The notes beneath the pieces were generated by a model. The model had not been told where the DNA came from. It did no database searches and saw nothing but the letters and a program-made list of their open reading frames with translations. Below, in pieces: positions 1 through 9,139 of a stretch of DNA of 64,000 nucleotides. Location of the stretch: NCBI GenBank assembly GCA_049334165.1, contig JBEGHD010000003.1. One strand, 5' to 3'. Position 1 is the stretch's first letter, and every line of letters starts with the position of its first letter. Made by a program: the position numbers and the translations under genes. Source of the stretch: JBEGHD01 sp049334165 (lineage in GTDB: Bacteria > Bacteroidota > Bacteroidia > Flavobacteriales_D > Sanyastnellaceae).

Positions 1-2
1 AG

Positions 3-749
3 CATGATGTTACTTTCTCAGAAATTGATAAGCAATGGTTGGAGGATTTCAAGGACTACTTGAAGCATGAAGCCGAAACACCGGCCAAGCGAAAGCTTTC
101 CCAGAACTCCTGCTATTCCTACTTCAATAAGGTAAGAGCCGCTTTAAAGCAAGCTTTCAAAGATGGAATCATTGCCCGTAATCCTGCGGATCGGGTCTCA
201 GGCTTTAAGCAAGCGGAGCCCCAGCGGGAGTTTCTTACCCTGGAAGAATTGCAAGCGGCTGCAAATACAGAATGCGAAATCCCCATTATCAAAGACGCTT
301 TTATTTTCAGTGCGCTTACCGGCCTTCGCTGGTCTGATATTAATAAGTTGATTTGGTCTGAGGTGCAGCACTCCGAGAAAAACGGCTGGTATATCCGTTT
401 TCGCCAGAAGAAGACCAAAGGAGCCGAAACACTGCCTATTTCGGAGCAAGCCCGAAATATCCTTGGTGAAAAGGGTGAACCAACAGAGCGCGTGTTCAGA
501 GGATTACAGTACAGTGCCTGGCACAACCTGAAATTGCAACAATGGATGATGAAAGCAGGAATCTCCAAAACCATCACTTTCCATTGCGCCCGCCACACCT
601 ACGCTACTTTACAGCTTTCATTAGGCACTGATATTTACACCGTTTCAAAACTACTTGGCCACCGCGAGTTGAAAACCACTCAGATTTATGCTAAGATTAT
701 TGACGAGAAAAAGCAGGAGGCCGCCAACCGAATCAAATTAGACCTATAG
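3..749 (+). CDS. Tyrosine recombinase/integrase, 5' end cut by window
   Basis: The reading frame is open to the window start, so the N-terminal arm-binding part is missing. What remains is the end of a SAM-like core-binding domain and the catalytic domain of the phage-integrase family. The catalytic residues are visible: Arg in LTGLRWSD, a Lys-rich beta region (RQKKTKG), His-x-x-Arg in HCARHTYATL, His in LLGHRELK and Tyr in TTQIYAKI. It cuts and rejoins DNA at attachment sites and very likely integrates and excises this island. The next gene starts directly after the stop codon, so the two are probably co-transcribed. Bacteroidota integrases of this length are usually about 400 aa. Confidence 0.93.
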   Translation, partial: HDVTFSEIDKQWLEDFKDYLKHEAETPAKRKLSQNSCYSYFNKVRAALKQAFKDGIIARNPADRVSGFKQAEPQREFLTLEELQAAANTECEIPIIKDAFIFSALTGLRWSDINKLIWSEVQHSEKNGWYIRFRQKKTKGAETLPISEQARNILGEKGEPTERVFRGLQYSAWHNLKLQQWMMKAGISKTITFHCARHTYATLQLSLGTDIYTVSKLLGHRELKTTQIYAKIIDEKKQEAANRIKLDL

Positions 750-1847
750 ATGAACCTCACAATATTTAACAGCATTCTACGGGGCGACTTGCGCCCCTGG
801 AAGAACCAGCGAACAGAGAAATATTACCGACAGGTAATGACTAAACTTTTCTTCCAGCCTCAAAACTCAATGGATGAGTTTTTCGCTGTACTCAAAAAGA
901 TCTTCAGTGAGAACCCCGATCTGTTGAAGGATGAAAAGCTTACAGTTTATCTCCAGCTGCCACCCGGCAAGCTTGAGTTTAATATTACAGAGCCACTCAT
1001 TGAAATTGACCTCCCGGAGCCATTCGACATTACCTCGCGATTTTATCACTACTTAATAAAGAACGAGACGACACGAACCACCGCCAACCTATTCAACGCA
1101 ATTACCCGCGACCTGGACGACACCGACCGTCACTATTTAATTAACTCACTTCGTTCCGGAGTAATTGACAAGCTCCGGGACTTGGCAGAAATAAAATCAG
1201 ACTTACAGGACGATCAACTTTCTGCTTACGTGCTGGACGTTCTGAAATGGTCGCTCATTCGCTTACTGCTTGAAACCGACAAACTCTACCCGCAATACGT
1301 TGACCCAATACCGGCCACTGATTCAGAAATCTTTGCCGAATATCTGAGAGAGCCAGTCCCTGAGTTTGACTACATCAAATCAACTGTAAAGGTGGATCAG
1401 CTTCGTGAACAACTGCAGGAAGTCATTAATCAGGAGGACAAACCCAAAAAGCCAAAACCTACCCTGAGAGCCAACGATGATTTTAGCTTTGGTTACATCG
1501 GTGACCCTAAGAAGCTTGAAAATGTAATTAAGCAACTGAACCTGAAGGTTGAATTGCTAAAGGATGGCAAGACCACACCGGAAGAACTTCTGCATGTGCT
1601 AACTGCAAAATCACTGACCTCCACAGCACCAGAAATTCACCTGGACTGTGAAACCACCCAATTCCGATACATTTTAGACCGCTTGGAGCCTCACTTCACC
1701 AATTTAAAGCCATCTACAGTTGATAAGGCAGGTAACTTTTACTCCAAGAAAAACACGCGGATCAACAAACAAAACCTCTACTCCAACAAGATCGCCAACC
1801 CTAAAAATCAACCCACTATAGACGACATTCTGAAAGAACTGCAATAA
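750..1847 (+). CDS. Hypothetical protein next to integrase
   Basis: A 365-aa soluble protein with no signal peptide or membrane segment. I do not recognise a catalytic motif. The middle (about residues 205-240) is charged and Lys/Pro-rich (EDKPKKPKPT), suggesting a linker between an N-terminal helical part and a small C-terminal domain ending in FYSKKNTRINKQNLYSNK. The ATG follows the integrase stop without a gap, so translation is probably coupled. Proteins of this shape occur beside integrases in Bacteroidota islands, so a role in recombination or regulation is possible, but this is inference from position only. Confidence 0.75.
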   Translation: MNLTIFNSILRGDLRPWKNQRTEKYYRQVMTKLFFQPQNSMDEFFAVLKKIFSENPDLLKDEKLTVYLQLPPGKLEFNITEPLIEIDLPEPFDITSRFYHYLIKNETTRTTANLFNAITRDLDDTDRHYLINSLRSGVIDKLRDLAEIKSDLQDDQLSAYVLDVLKWSLIRLLLETDKLYPQYVDPIPATDSEIFAEYLREPVPEFDYIKSTVKVDQLREQLQEVINQEDKPKKPKPTLRANDDFSFGYIGDPKKLENVIKQLNLKVELLKDGKTTPEELLHVLTAKSLTSTAPEIHLDCETTQFRYILDRLEPHFTNLKPSTVDKAGNFYSKKNTRINKQNLYSNKIANPKNQPTIDDILKELQ

Positions 1848-1848
1848 A

Positions 1849-1900
1849 AAACAGTGAGTTCAGGGAGCTAACTCAGTGAGATGTAAATATCTCACTGTTT
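1849..1900 (+). terminator. Nested inverted repeats, likely terminator
   Basis: A perfect 9-bp stem (CAGTGAGAT at 1874-1882, ATCTCACTG at 1889-1897) with a 6-nt loop is followed by TTT. An upstream copy of the left arm at 1849-1858 (AAACAGTGAG) pairs perfectly with CTCACTGTTT at 1891-1900, so two mutually exclusive hairpins are possible. It lies just after the integrase operon and before the excisionase genes. Confidence 0.5.
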
Positions 1901-2018
1901 ACGGCCTCTCTATGCGCTCAATTTGCTCTTGATCATTCGCCTGAAACCAGTGCCTTGTTTCGGGCGAGTGAAAGGCACAAAAGAAACCCTTTTGTAAACT
2001 TTTAAAATCAAGAGTACC

Positions 2019-2324
2019 ATGAACACTCAAGATAATATCATCGAAAGACTCGACAAGATCGAGCAGTTGATTGTTGAGCAGGGAATCCTTCAAAAAGAAG
2101 TCCTCTCCTTCAACGAAGCAAGCCAATACCTGGGGCTCAGTCAGAGCCACCTTTATAAGCTCACCAGCACCAAGGCTATCCCGCATTTCTGTCCGCAGGG
2201 CAAACGCCTCTATTTCAACCGCAAGGAACTGGATGAATGGTTGCAGCGCAACCGCCAAACCTCAGCGGATGACATCGAGAAGCGAGCCGCTGACTACTTG
2301 GTAACCAAAGGACGGAGGGGTTAG
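2019..2324 (+). CDS. Helix-turn-helix excisionase-like protein
   Basis: 101 aa. A MerR/excisionase-type helix-turn-helix (HTH_17) spans about residues 28-78: LSFNEASQYLGLSQSHLYKL, then a wing ending in YFNRKELDEWL. The N-terminus is a short coiled-coil-like stretch (IIERLDKIEQLI). Such proteins bend DNA and direct integrase toward excision, or act as regulators. It is followed two bases later by a second protein of similar build, so they form one unit with the primase-like gene. Confidence 0.85.
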   Translation: MNTQDNIIERLDKIEQLIVEQGILQKEVLSFNEASQYLGLSQSHLYKLTSTKAIPHFCPQGKRLYFNRKELDEWLQRNRQTSADDIEKRAADYLVTKGRRG

Positions 2325-2326
2325 CC

Positions 2327-2626
2327 ATGGAGAAGATCGAATTAAGCGACAGAGCTTTTAAAGCAATCATGGACCGCCTCAAAAACATTGAGGCGGCCCT
2401 TCACACCAAGCAGACCAATCTTAATGATGTCTTTCTCGACAATCAGGAATTTCTGCAACTCATGTACATCAGTAAGCGCACCGCTCAGTCCTGGAGGAAT
2501 GAAGGGGTCATTGCTTACTCGCAGATCGGCAACAAGATCTACTACCGCATGAGCGACATCGTGAAAATGCTGGAAGAACACCGACAGCCTTCCAGAGCAG
2601 GTATTAACGCAACTTCAAAATCTTGA
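2327..2626 (+). CDS. Helix-turn-helix (HTH_17-like) protein
   Basis: 99 aa with a coiled-coil-like start (IMDRLKNIEAAL) and a winged HTH around residues 40-85 (MYISKRTAQSWRNEGVIAYS, then IYYRMSDIVKMLEEH). It is similar in plan to the upstream gene and typical of paired DNA-binding proteins in Bacteroidota integrative elements. The start ATG is two bases after the previous stop. Probably an excision or replication cofactor of the island; the exact role cannot be read from sequence. Confidence 0.82.
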   Translation: MEKIELSDRAFKAIMDRLKNIEAALHTKQTNLNDVFLDNQEFLQLMYISKRTAQSWRNEGVIAYSQIGNKIYYRMSDIVKMLEEHRQPSRAGINATSKS

Positions 2627-2629
2627 GAC

Positions 2630-4864
2630 ATGGCAACATCAACTATATTCAAGCACTTCACCCAAAAGGTGGAGGATAAATCAATTGTACTGATCACTAA
2701 AGACATCCAGGAAGGTGTTTATGAAGATCAAATTCACGAAATCCGCAAACTCCTTTACAGCGGAGATCGGGAAAACGCAGACCTTCAAAAGAAAAAGCTT
2801 CCTGCATTCACTCCTTCGGGAACCTTTGAAGGTGGCCGCGCAGCAGACAAGCTGCTTCGCTACAGCCAGTTCATCATTCTCGACCTCGATAAGCTTTCCG
2901 ATCAGCAGCTCTCAGAAGCTTTTGACAAAGCTTCCGCTGAACCCTACACTTTCTGCTGCTTTCGCAGCCCAAGTGGCCAGGGCTTAAAAATCCTTATTGA
3001 AGTGGACAGCGAACAGGAGCACCACTCAGAAGCTTTTGAGCAAGTGGCCACTTATTATGAAGAGGCTCTCCAGCTAAAGCTGGATCGCTCCGGGAAAGAC
3101 ATCCCGCGCCTTTGTTTCTTTTCTTCTGATCCTGAATGCTACCGTAACTTGAATCACAAAAAGTTTCATGTTGAACTTCCGGGAACTGAGGCTGAAGAAC
3201 CTGCGGTTCCACATCAGCCCACTCCGGTAAACCATCAGGAACAACCGGAAGAAATCACCACTTCCTTTGAGAATTGCATCCAGTTCACCGAAAAAAAGAT
3301 GAGCTATGCAGAAGGCAACAGGAACAACTTCGTTTACCTGTTGGCCTCCAACTGCAATCGTGCCGGAATTGAGGAAATGGAAGCACGGGAACTGATCAGA
3401 AACCGCTATGATCTGAGCTTTAAGGAAATTGAAGCGGCTGTCAAAAGTGCCTACAATCACCATTCCCACGAGTTTGCAAAGTTTGCAAACGCTTCAAATG
3501 GTGTAAACCACGCCCGGCAGCAGGAGGAAGAAGATTACCTGCTACAGTCCCCTACCATTCCCGATGAAGTCTATCAGGCTTTGCCTGAAATCCTTCAGGA
3601 AGGAGCTTCCGGCTTTTCCGACTCTCGCGAGCGGGATGTCTTTCTGACCGGGGCACTCTGCATTTTGAGCGGTTGTTTGCCGAATGTCACGGGAATCTAC
3701 GCCCAGAGAACGGTTCATCCGAACCTTTTCTCTTTCATTATTGCCCCAGCCGCAAGCGGCAAAGGCTCTTTGCTGTCCGCAAAGAACCTGGGCGACCGCA
3801 TACATGAACACATGAGAACAGCCAGTGAGCAACGAATGAAAGATTATGAGCTGGAACTGGAAGATCACAAGATGGAGCAGAAAAGCAGGAAGAAAGGCGA
3901 ACCGGCAACCGAACCACCGGAGAAGCCACAGTATGAAGTGCTCTATATTCCTGCCAACACCAGCAACGCCAAAATCCTTTGGCACCTGGAAGAAAATGGT
4001 GGCTCAGGTATTATTTGCGAAACAGAAGCCGACACCATGGGCAACATCTTCAAACAGGAATGGGGTTCATATTCGGATATGCTGCGCAAGGCTTTCCATC
4101 ACGAGAAAATCTCATGCAGCCGAAAGACCAATAATGAATACGTGGAGGTGAAAGCACCGCAACTATCCGTTGCGCTTTCCGGTACGCCCAGCCAAGTGCC
4201 TAACCTCATCAATTCTGCTGAGGATGGTCTCTTCAGCCGCTTTCTATTCTATGCTTTCAAGACGCAGCAAATTTGGCGGGATGTATCGCCATTTGGTAAT
4301 CAGGTAAACCTGACAGAACTGTTTGAAAGGCTTTCGAAACGCGTATTTGATATGCACCAGTTTCTGCAAGGTTCCGACACAGAAGTTCAGCTCTCCCGCG
4401 AGCAATGGGACCAGCTCAACGAGACCTTCGGTCTGTGGCTGAAGGAAGTGGATAACTTCATCAGCGATGAAGCTACCAGCGTAGTAAAAAGGCTTGGCCT
4501 CGTTTGTTACCGCATTACTATGATCTTTACTGCACTCCGCAAATTTGAAAACGGAGAACTGACCGTAAAGCAGGAATGCCTGGACGATGATTTTCAAGCT
4601 GCTTTGCAGCTTTCAAATATCTATCTGAAACACAGCCTTTTGATGTTTCACAACTTGCCCAGGCAAGAAGACCCGGAGCCCTTTCGCGGAGGCGATAACA
4701 AGCGAAAGCTTTTTGAAAAGCTCCCCTCCACTTTCAAACGGATGGAAGCCGTGGAGTTGGGCAAGCAATTAAACCTCAGTGCACGGTCAGTGGATTATTT
4801 TCTCAAGAAGCTCCAGCCCGATTATGTGGCGTGCCCGAAGACGGGATATTACAAGAAGGTGTAA
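2630..4864 (+). CDS. BT4734-like/DUF3987 primase-helicase-like protein
   Basis: 744 aa. Residues about 1-170 match the BT4734-like (VirE N-terminal) domain, with the motif SPSGQGLKILIEVD typical of this primase-related fold. Residues about 190-280 form a small helical primase C-terminal-like segment (MSYAEGNRNNFVYLLA). Residues about 310-690 match DUF3987, a helicase/ATPase-like module with PAASGKGSLL resembling a Walker A loop. Such proteins are the usual replication gene of Bacteroidota mobilisable elements. The linker (EFAKFANASNG) is encoded by a DNA palindrome also found elsewhere in the island. Confidence 0.88.
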   Translation: MATSTIFKHFTQKVEDKSIVLITKDIQEGVYEDQIHEIRKLLYSGDRENADLQKKKLPAFTPSGTFEGGRAADKLLRYSQFIILDLDKLSDQQLSEAFDKASAEPYTFCCFRSPSGQGLKILIEVDSEQEHHSEAFEQVATYYEEALQLKLDRSGKDIPRLCFFSSDPECYRNLNHKKFHVELPGTEAEEPAVPHQPTPVNHQEQPEEITTSFENCIQFTEKKMSYAEGNRNNFVYLLASNCNRAGIEEMEARELIRNRYDLSFKEIEAAVKSAYNHHSHEFAKFANASNGVNHARQQEEEDYLLQSPTIPDEVYQALPEILQEGASGFSDSRERDVFLTGALCILSGCLPNVTGIYAQRTVHPNLFSFIIAPAASGKGSLLSAKNLGDRIHEHMRTASEQRMKDYELELEDHKMEQKSRKKGEPATEPPEKPQYEVLYIPANTSNAKILWHLEENGGSGIICETEADTMGNIFKQEWGSYSDMLRKAFHHEKISCSRKTNNEYVEVKAPQLSVALSGTPSQVPNLINSAEDGLFSRFLFYAFKTQQIWRDVSPFGNQVNLTELFERLSKRVFDMHQFLQGSDTEVQLSREQWDQLNETFGLWLKEVDNFISDEATSVVKRLGLVCYRITMIFTALRKFENGELTVKQECLDDDFQAALQLSNIYLKHSLLMFHNLPRQEDPEPFRGGDNKRKLFEKLPSTFKRMEAVELGKQLNLSARSVDYFLKKLQPDYVACPKTGYYKKV

Positions 4865-4923
4865 ATCTCTGTTGATAAGATTTGTTCTTCTTTAGCTGTT
4901 TTTCCCCTTTTATTTTCTTATAA

Positions 4924-4945
4924 TTGTCAAATACTGACAAGTCAA
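4924..4945 (+). promoter_or_regulatory. Inverted-repeat operator upstream of XRE gene
   Basis: TTGTCA at 4924-4929 and TGACAA at 4935-4940 form a perfect 6-bp dyad with a 5-bp spacer. TGACAAGTCA at 4935-4944 forms a second, overlapping dyad. The pair sits just before the start of the XRE gene, the usual place for an autoregulatory site of controller proteins of restriction-modification systems. No other gene lies between it and the defence operon. Confidence 0.6.
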
Positions 4946-4949
4946 TAAT

Positions 4950-5264
4950 TTGGAAGTAAATAGTCGTTTTGGACAGCGTATAAAGCAATTGAGGGAGGAA
5001 AAGAGCTTATTGCAACGGCAGGTAGCAGTCAAGCTTGATATAGACACTCCTATGCTTAGTAAACTTGAGCGAGGCGAAAGGAAAGCCAAGAGAGAACAGG
5101 TACTCAAGCTTGCTGAACTCTTTAAAGTGAACAGTGATGAGCTTTTGACTCTCTGGCTTGCTGATAAGTTGTACGAAATCATTAAGGACGAAGACTTGGC
5201 TACAAATGCTTTAAGAGTAGCGGAAAGTGAAGTCAGGTATTCAAAAAGAACTAAAGCACAATAG
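4950..5264 (+). CDS. XRE-family transcriptional regulator of the Argonaute operon
   Basis: 104 aa starting at TTG; no ATG or GTG gives a complete domain. The HTH_3 fold covers residues about 7-62: FGQRIKQLREEKSLLQRQVA, then DTPMLSKLERGERKAKREQV and LKLAELFKVNSDELLTLWLA. It resembles small controller proteins placed before modification genes in Bacteroidota. Its stop overlaps the GTG start of the next methyltransferase by one base, so it leads the six-gene operon. The double dyad at 4924 is its probable binding site, which would give negative or timed control of the methylases. Confidence 0.88.
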   Translation: MEVNSRFGQRIKQLREEKSLLQRQVAVKLDIDTPMLSKLERGERKAKREQVLKLAELFKVNSDELLTLWLADKLYEIIKDEDLATNALRVAESEVRYSKRTKAQ

Positions 5265-7081
5265 TGTTACAGCGTATTATGGAATTAGAAACCCTATATA
5301 GTCAACCATTACCTTCAAACCGAAAAGGAGCATTGTATAATGCATTTCCGTATCCCACCAAAATTTCACCAGAGGCGATTGCAATATACATAGCTTGTCA
5401 TACAGAGGTAGGTGACAATATTTTAGATCCTTTTGCCGGTAGCGGAACTACTGGACTGGCAACCCTTCTTTGTGATACCCCAACTGAAGAAATGATTTCC
5501 CAAACTGAAAAACTGGGAGTCAAACCAAAGTGGGGCAAACGCAATGCAACACTAATTGAACTTAGTACCCTGGGGGCTGCTGTGGCTGAAGCAATGTGTA
5601 ATCCACCTGACCCCCAAGCCTTTCGAAAAGCTGCTTTTCAGATAATTTCTGAAGTTGCTGGGGACTTGGGTGATATTTATTCAATAAAAGATCCGGAGGG
5701 TAATGTAGGGCATATCAGATATGTTATCTGGTCGGATGTCCTCAATTGCCCGAATTGCAAATCATCGACTACTTTCTGGGATGCTGCTGTAAACCAATCC
5801 CCTCTTTCTATTAAGGATCATTTTGAGTGTCCGAATTGCGGCTTCACTCAGCAAATGTCAACTATCAAAAGGATCCAAGAGAAAGTTCATGATCCAGTTC
5901 TGAACAAAACAATCACACGGAAAAGGAGAAGACCTGCTTGGATATACGGCAAGACAGGGAAAAAAACCTGGAATAGAGCTGCTGAACCAAGAGACTATAA
6001 GTTACTTCAGGATAAATTAGGTGCTCACTCTTTAGCTAATGTTCCTACCCATGCGATGAATTGGGGCGTACTGCATAGAAAAGGCTACCACTCTGGTATT
6101 ACCCATCTTCATCATTTTTATTCAGACAGAAATCTTTTGGTTTTTTCTAAACTATGGGAAAGAACCCGGCAATTCCCTGACTCTTTAAAGTCAGCTCTTC
6201 AGACATGGCTTTTGAGTTATAATGCATCTCACTCTACTTTAATGTCTCGTGTAGTGGTGAAGAAAAACAGTCGGGACTTTGTAATAACCGGAGCGCAATC
6301 CGGTGTGCTCTACATTAGCAGTTTACCAGTCGAAAAAAATATTCTTGAAGGAGTAGAGCGTAAAATCAAGACTTTCTACAATGCTTTTGGAATGGTAAAG
6401 AAAAGTAACAGCAAGGTAACTGTTATAAATTCAAGTAGCACTGCCATTCCTCTCCTGGATGCCTCTCAAAACTACATTTTTACCGATCCTCCTTTTGGCG
6501 ACTATATCCCATATTCTGAAATCAATCAAATAAATGAAGCCTGGTTAGGTAGAGTTACTGATAATAAGGAGGAAGTAATAGTCAACACCTCCCAGAAGAA
6601 GACAACTACGCAGTACGGAGAGCTTATGACACAAGTTTTCTCTGAGGCCAGCAGAGTATTAAAGCCCAGTGGATCCATGAGTTTAGTTTTTCATTCTGCT
6701 AAAGCAGAAATATGGCAAGCATTAGTGAAGTCTTTTCAGGAGAATGACTTCATGGTATATTTTTCTAACATTCTGGATAAAATGCAGGGAAGCTTTAAAC
6801 AAGTTACATCAACGGTAAAGGTGCAAGGCGATGCATTGGTTCTCCTTAAAAAATCTGAAATGAGGGATGACGAGGAAGTATGTATAGAGTCAGAGAAGGA
6901 AGTTGATTTGATTAGACGGATTATATACAACTCACTGAGCAATGGCAGCAGTCATGATGAGAAAAAGCCGGAGAGAGTATACTCAAGATATGTTACCGCT
7001 TGCTTAAAGTCAGGTATACCCATTTCCATGGATGCCAGGCAATTTTATGATGTTTTAGCACAAGAAGCCCCTCAGGTATAA
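5264..7081 (+). CDS. Zn-ribbon DNA methyltransferase (COG1743/DUF1156-like)
   Basis: 605 aa. Motif I for SAM binding is DPFAGSGTTG at about residue 58. Motif IV is TDPPFGDY at about residue 407. Between them lies a long insert with a zinc ribbon, CPNCKSS and CPNCGFTQ. This order (I, insert, IV) and the ribbon match the family of adenine-specific DNA methylases with a Zn-ribbon seen in several anti-phage loci. It should methylate an exocyclic amino group of adenine or cytosine in host DNA; the specificity is unknown. The start is GTG 5264, overlapping the upstream stop, or ATG 5279. The next gene follows 18 bases after the stop. Confidence 0.85.
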   Translation: MLQRIMELETLYSQPLPSNRKGALYNAFPYPTKISPEAIAIYIACHTEVGDNILDPFAGSGTTGLATLLCDTPTEEMISQTEKLGVKPKWGKRNATLIELSTLGAAVAEAMCNPPDPQAFRKAAFQIISEVAGDLGDIYSIKDPEGNVGHIRYVIWSDVLNCPNCKSSTTFWDAAVNQSPLSIKDHFECPNCGFTQQMSTIKRIQEKVHDPVLNKTITRKRRRPAWIYGKTGKKTWNRAAEPRDYKLLQDKLGAHSLANVPTHAMNWGVLHRKGYHSGITHLHHFYSDRNLLVFSKLWERTRQFPDSLKSALQTWLLSYNASHSTLMSRVVVKKNSRDFVITGAQSGVLYISSLPVEKNILEGVERKIKTFYNAFGMVKKSNSKVTVINSSSTAIPLLDASQNYIFTDPPFGDYIPYSEINQINEAWLGRVTDNKEEVIVNTSQKKTTTQYGELMTQVFSEASRVLKPSGSMSLVFHSAKAEIWQALVKSFQENDFMVYFSNILDKMQGSFKQVTSTVKVQGDALVLLKKSEMRDDEEVCIESEKEVDLIRRIIYNSLSNGSSHDEKKPERVYSRYVTACLKSGIPISMDARQFYDVLAQEAPQV

Positions 7082-7099
7082 AAAGGATCAATTAGTTGA

Positions 7100-9139
7100 A
7101 TGGAGTTAGCAGAAACCAGCATAAAACGACAAAAGCACCTCGGTCAATATTTTTCTGGCCCGTTGGTAGCTTCTTTGCTGGCATATTTGGCCAAACATTA
7201 TGAAGCTAAATCAATAATTGATCCTATGTGCGGAACAGGTGATATGCTCAAAGCCTGTAATCCTACAAGTAATCCTTATAAAAATTTTGTAGGGGTTGAG
7301 ATTGATAGCTCCGTTTCTGAGTATGCTCAAAGTCGCTTTGCTTCTGCGTCCAACGTCCATATTACTAATAGTAGTGCTTTCGACAAGGATATTCTCAAGG
7401 GGATCATGTCTTCTGAGTTTGACTTGGTAATTACCAATCCTCCATATGTTCGTTACCAAACCATCGCAGAAAGCAAGTCTTTAAACGAGGAAAGCCAGTC
7501 CACATCTGAAATAAAGCAAAACTTACTGTCAGCTTTGCTTTGCCACTCCAATTTACCTCCCCGGGAAAAAGATGTTTTTAAAAGGATAATTTCCAACTAC
7601 TCTGGTTTAGCAGACTTGGCAGTTCCATCATGGATTTTATGCGCCTTACTTGTAAAGCAAGGCGGGAGAATTGCTATGGTTGTGCCTCAAACCTGGTTGA
7701 ATAGGGATTATTCCGAGGCTATTCACTACTTACTTGTGAAGCTTTTTCAAATCGAGTTTATTATTGAAGATGCTAACTCCGTCTGGTTCCCTGATGCACA
7801 AGTTAAAACCACCCTACTCATAGCCAAGAGGATTGAAATCAAAGAATCCATTCTGGATTGGACTAATGAGAGCTTTTCTTTCTGTAGGATCTTTTCATCT
7901 GCCATATCTCGAAATAGCTTGGTTGGTAAGATTTTTCCAGATTCTTCAAATCCTGAAAAAGAGTTCTATAATGCGCTTGAATCTAATCAGTCCAAAGAAG
8001 GCATTTATTCAAACCAAAAGATATTAATAAATCATTTTTCAACAGACGCGGGCAAAAGACTTCAAAACTCAAAATGGTTCAATTTACTTGAACCCAACAT
8101 TGATAGGCGTACGCTGAAAACAGCACATCTAAAGCCTTCCTCTTTATTATTCAAATGGCTGGAGGGCGCAACTCCAGATTTTTCTTGCCTACAGGAGTTA
8201 GGCATTAATGTCTCTCAAGGGCTTAGGACTGGAGCCAATTCTTTTTTTTATTTTAAGCTATGCTCTGAATCACCGGAAGGAGTAGAGGCCATGCCTAGTA
8301 AATATTTTTTTCAGTCCCCAATTACTATTCCCTCAGGATCTTACCGAAAAGTAATTACAAAGCAAAGTGAGGTCAGTGAGCAATATAGTACTGCTTATTT
8401 GAAGCCATTGAGTGTAGTGCTTTATCTTCAGGAAGCGGTAATTAAAGGAGATTTTGAGAACAACCTAAAAAAGGATATAGATTTAAGGAAGTGGTATACA
8501 GTTCTACCCGTACAGCTTTCAGCACATGTTGAAAATGCCCAGAGCATAAACGTTGGCACAATTGAGAAACCTAAGAGATACCCCCATCTCTCAGCAGTAA
8601 GCCCAAATATTAGGCAATGGAATCCATTGAAGCCAAATACCCCTCCCCGTTTTTGGTATATGCTTCCCAAATTTACAGATAGGCACTTACCTGACTTATT
8701 TATTCCCCGGGTAAATAACCTACACCCTCAAACAAGGCTTAATCTTAGACAAGAATTTGTTATTGACGCCAACTTTTCAAGTTTGTGGTTGGGGGAGAAT
8801 AATAATAGGCATACACTTCATTCACTGTTGGCAGTACTTAATAGTAGCTGGGCGCACATTGCAATGGAAGAGTTTGGCACAGCCATGGGTGGGGGAGCAT
8901 TAAAATTAGAGGCTACCCAGCTTAAAAAGCTACCTATCCCTCGATTTACAGCGATTGAAATTGACAAGCTCGATAGGCTGGGACGAAGACTTGCTCTATC
9001 CCACGAGTCACATGAAAAAGTGCTTAGTGAATTGGATAAATTTATAGTTTCCAAAATGGGCTTCGAAGCTAACCTAACCACGAAGTTGAATGAGCTGAAC
9101 TCAATAAAACAGACGCTTCTAAATTACAGACAGAGTTAA
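7100..9139 (+). CDS. N6-adenine DNA methyltransferase, TaqI/Eco57I-like
   Basis: 679 aa. The N-terminus has LGQYFSGPLVASLLAYL, as in type II gamma-like methylases. Motif I is IDPMCGTGDML at about residue 41 and motif IV is TNPPYVRYQ at about residue 113, so the target is most likely the N6 of adenine. The C-terminal 250 residues look like a TaqI-type target recognition domain ending in MGGGALKLEATQLKKLPIP. The stop codon overlaps the next start (TAATG), showing translational coupling. No nuclease motif is seen, so it may be the modification or specificity partner of the neighbouring large protein. Confidence 0.88.
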   Translation: MELAETSIKRQKHLGQYFSGPLVASLLAYLAKHYEAKSIIDPMCGTGDMLKACNPTSNPYKNFVGVEIDSSVSEYAQSRFASASNVHITNSSAFDKDILKGIMSSEFDLVITNPPYVRYQTIAESKSLNEESQSTSEIKQNLLSALLCHSNLPPREKDVFKRIISNYSGLADLAVPSWILCALLVKQGGRIAMVVPQTWLNRDYSEAIHYLLVKLFQIEFIIEDANSVWFPDAQVKTTLLIAKRIEIKESILDWTNESFSFCRIFSSAISRNSLVGKIFPDSSNPEKEFYNALESNQSKEGIYSNQKILINHFSTDAGKRLQNSKWFNLLEPNIDRRTLKTAHLKPSSLLFKWLEGATPDFSCLQELGINVSQGLRTGANSFFYFKLCSESPEGVEAMPSKYFFQSPITIPSGSYRKVITKQSEVSEQYSTAYLKPLSVVLYLQEAVIKGDFENNLKKDIDLRKWYTVLPVQLSAHVENAQSINVGTIEKPKRYPHLSAVSPNIRQWNPLKPNTPPRFWYMLPKFTDRHLPDLFIPRVNNLHPQTRLNLRQEFVIDANFSSLWLGENNNRHTLHSLLAVLNSSWAHIAMEEFGTAMGGGALKLEATQLKKLPIPRFTAIEIDKLDRLGRRLALSHESHEKVLSELDKFIVSKMGFEANLTTKLNELNSIKQTLLNYRQS

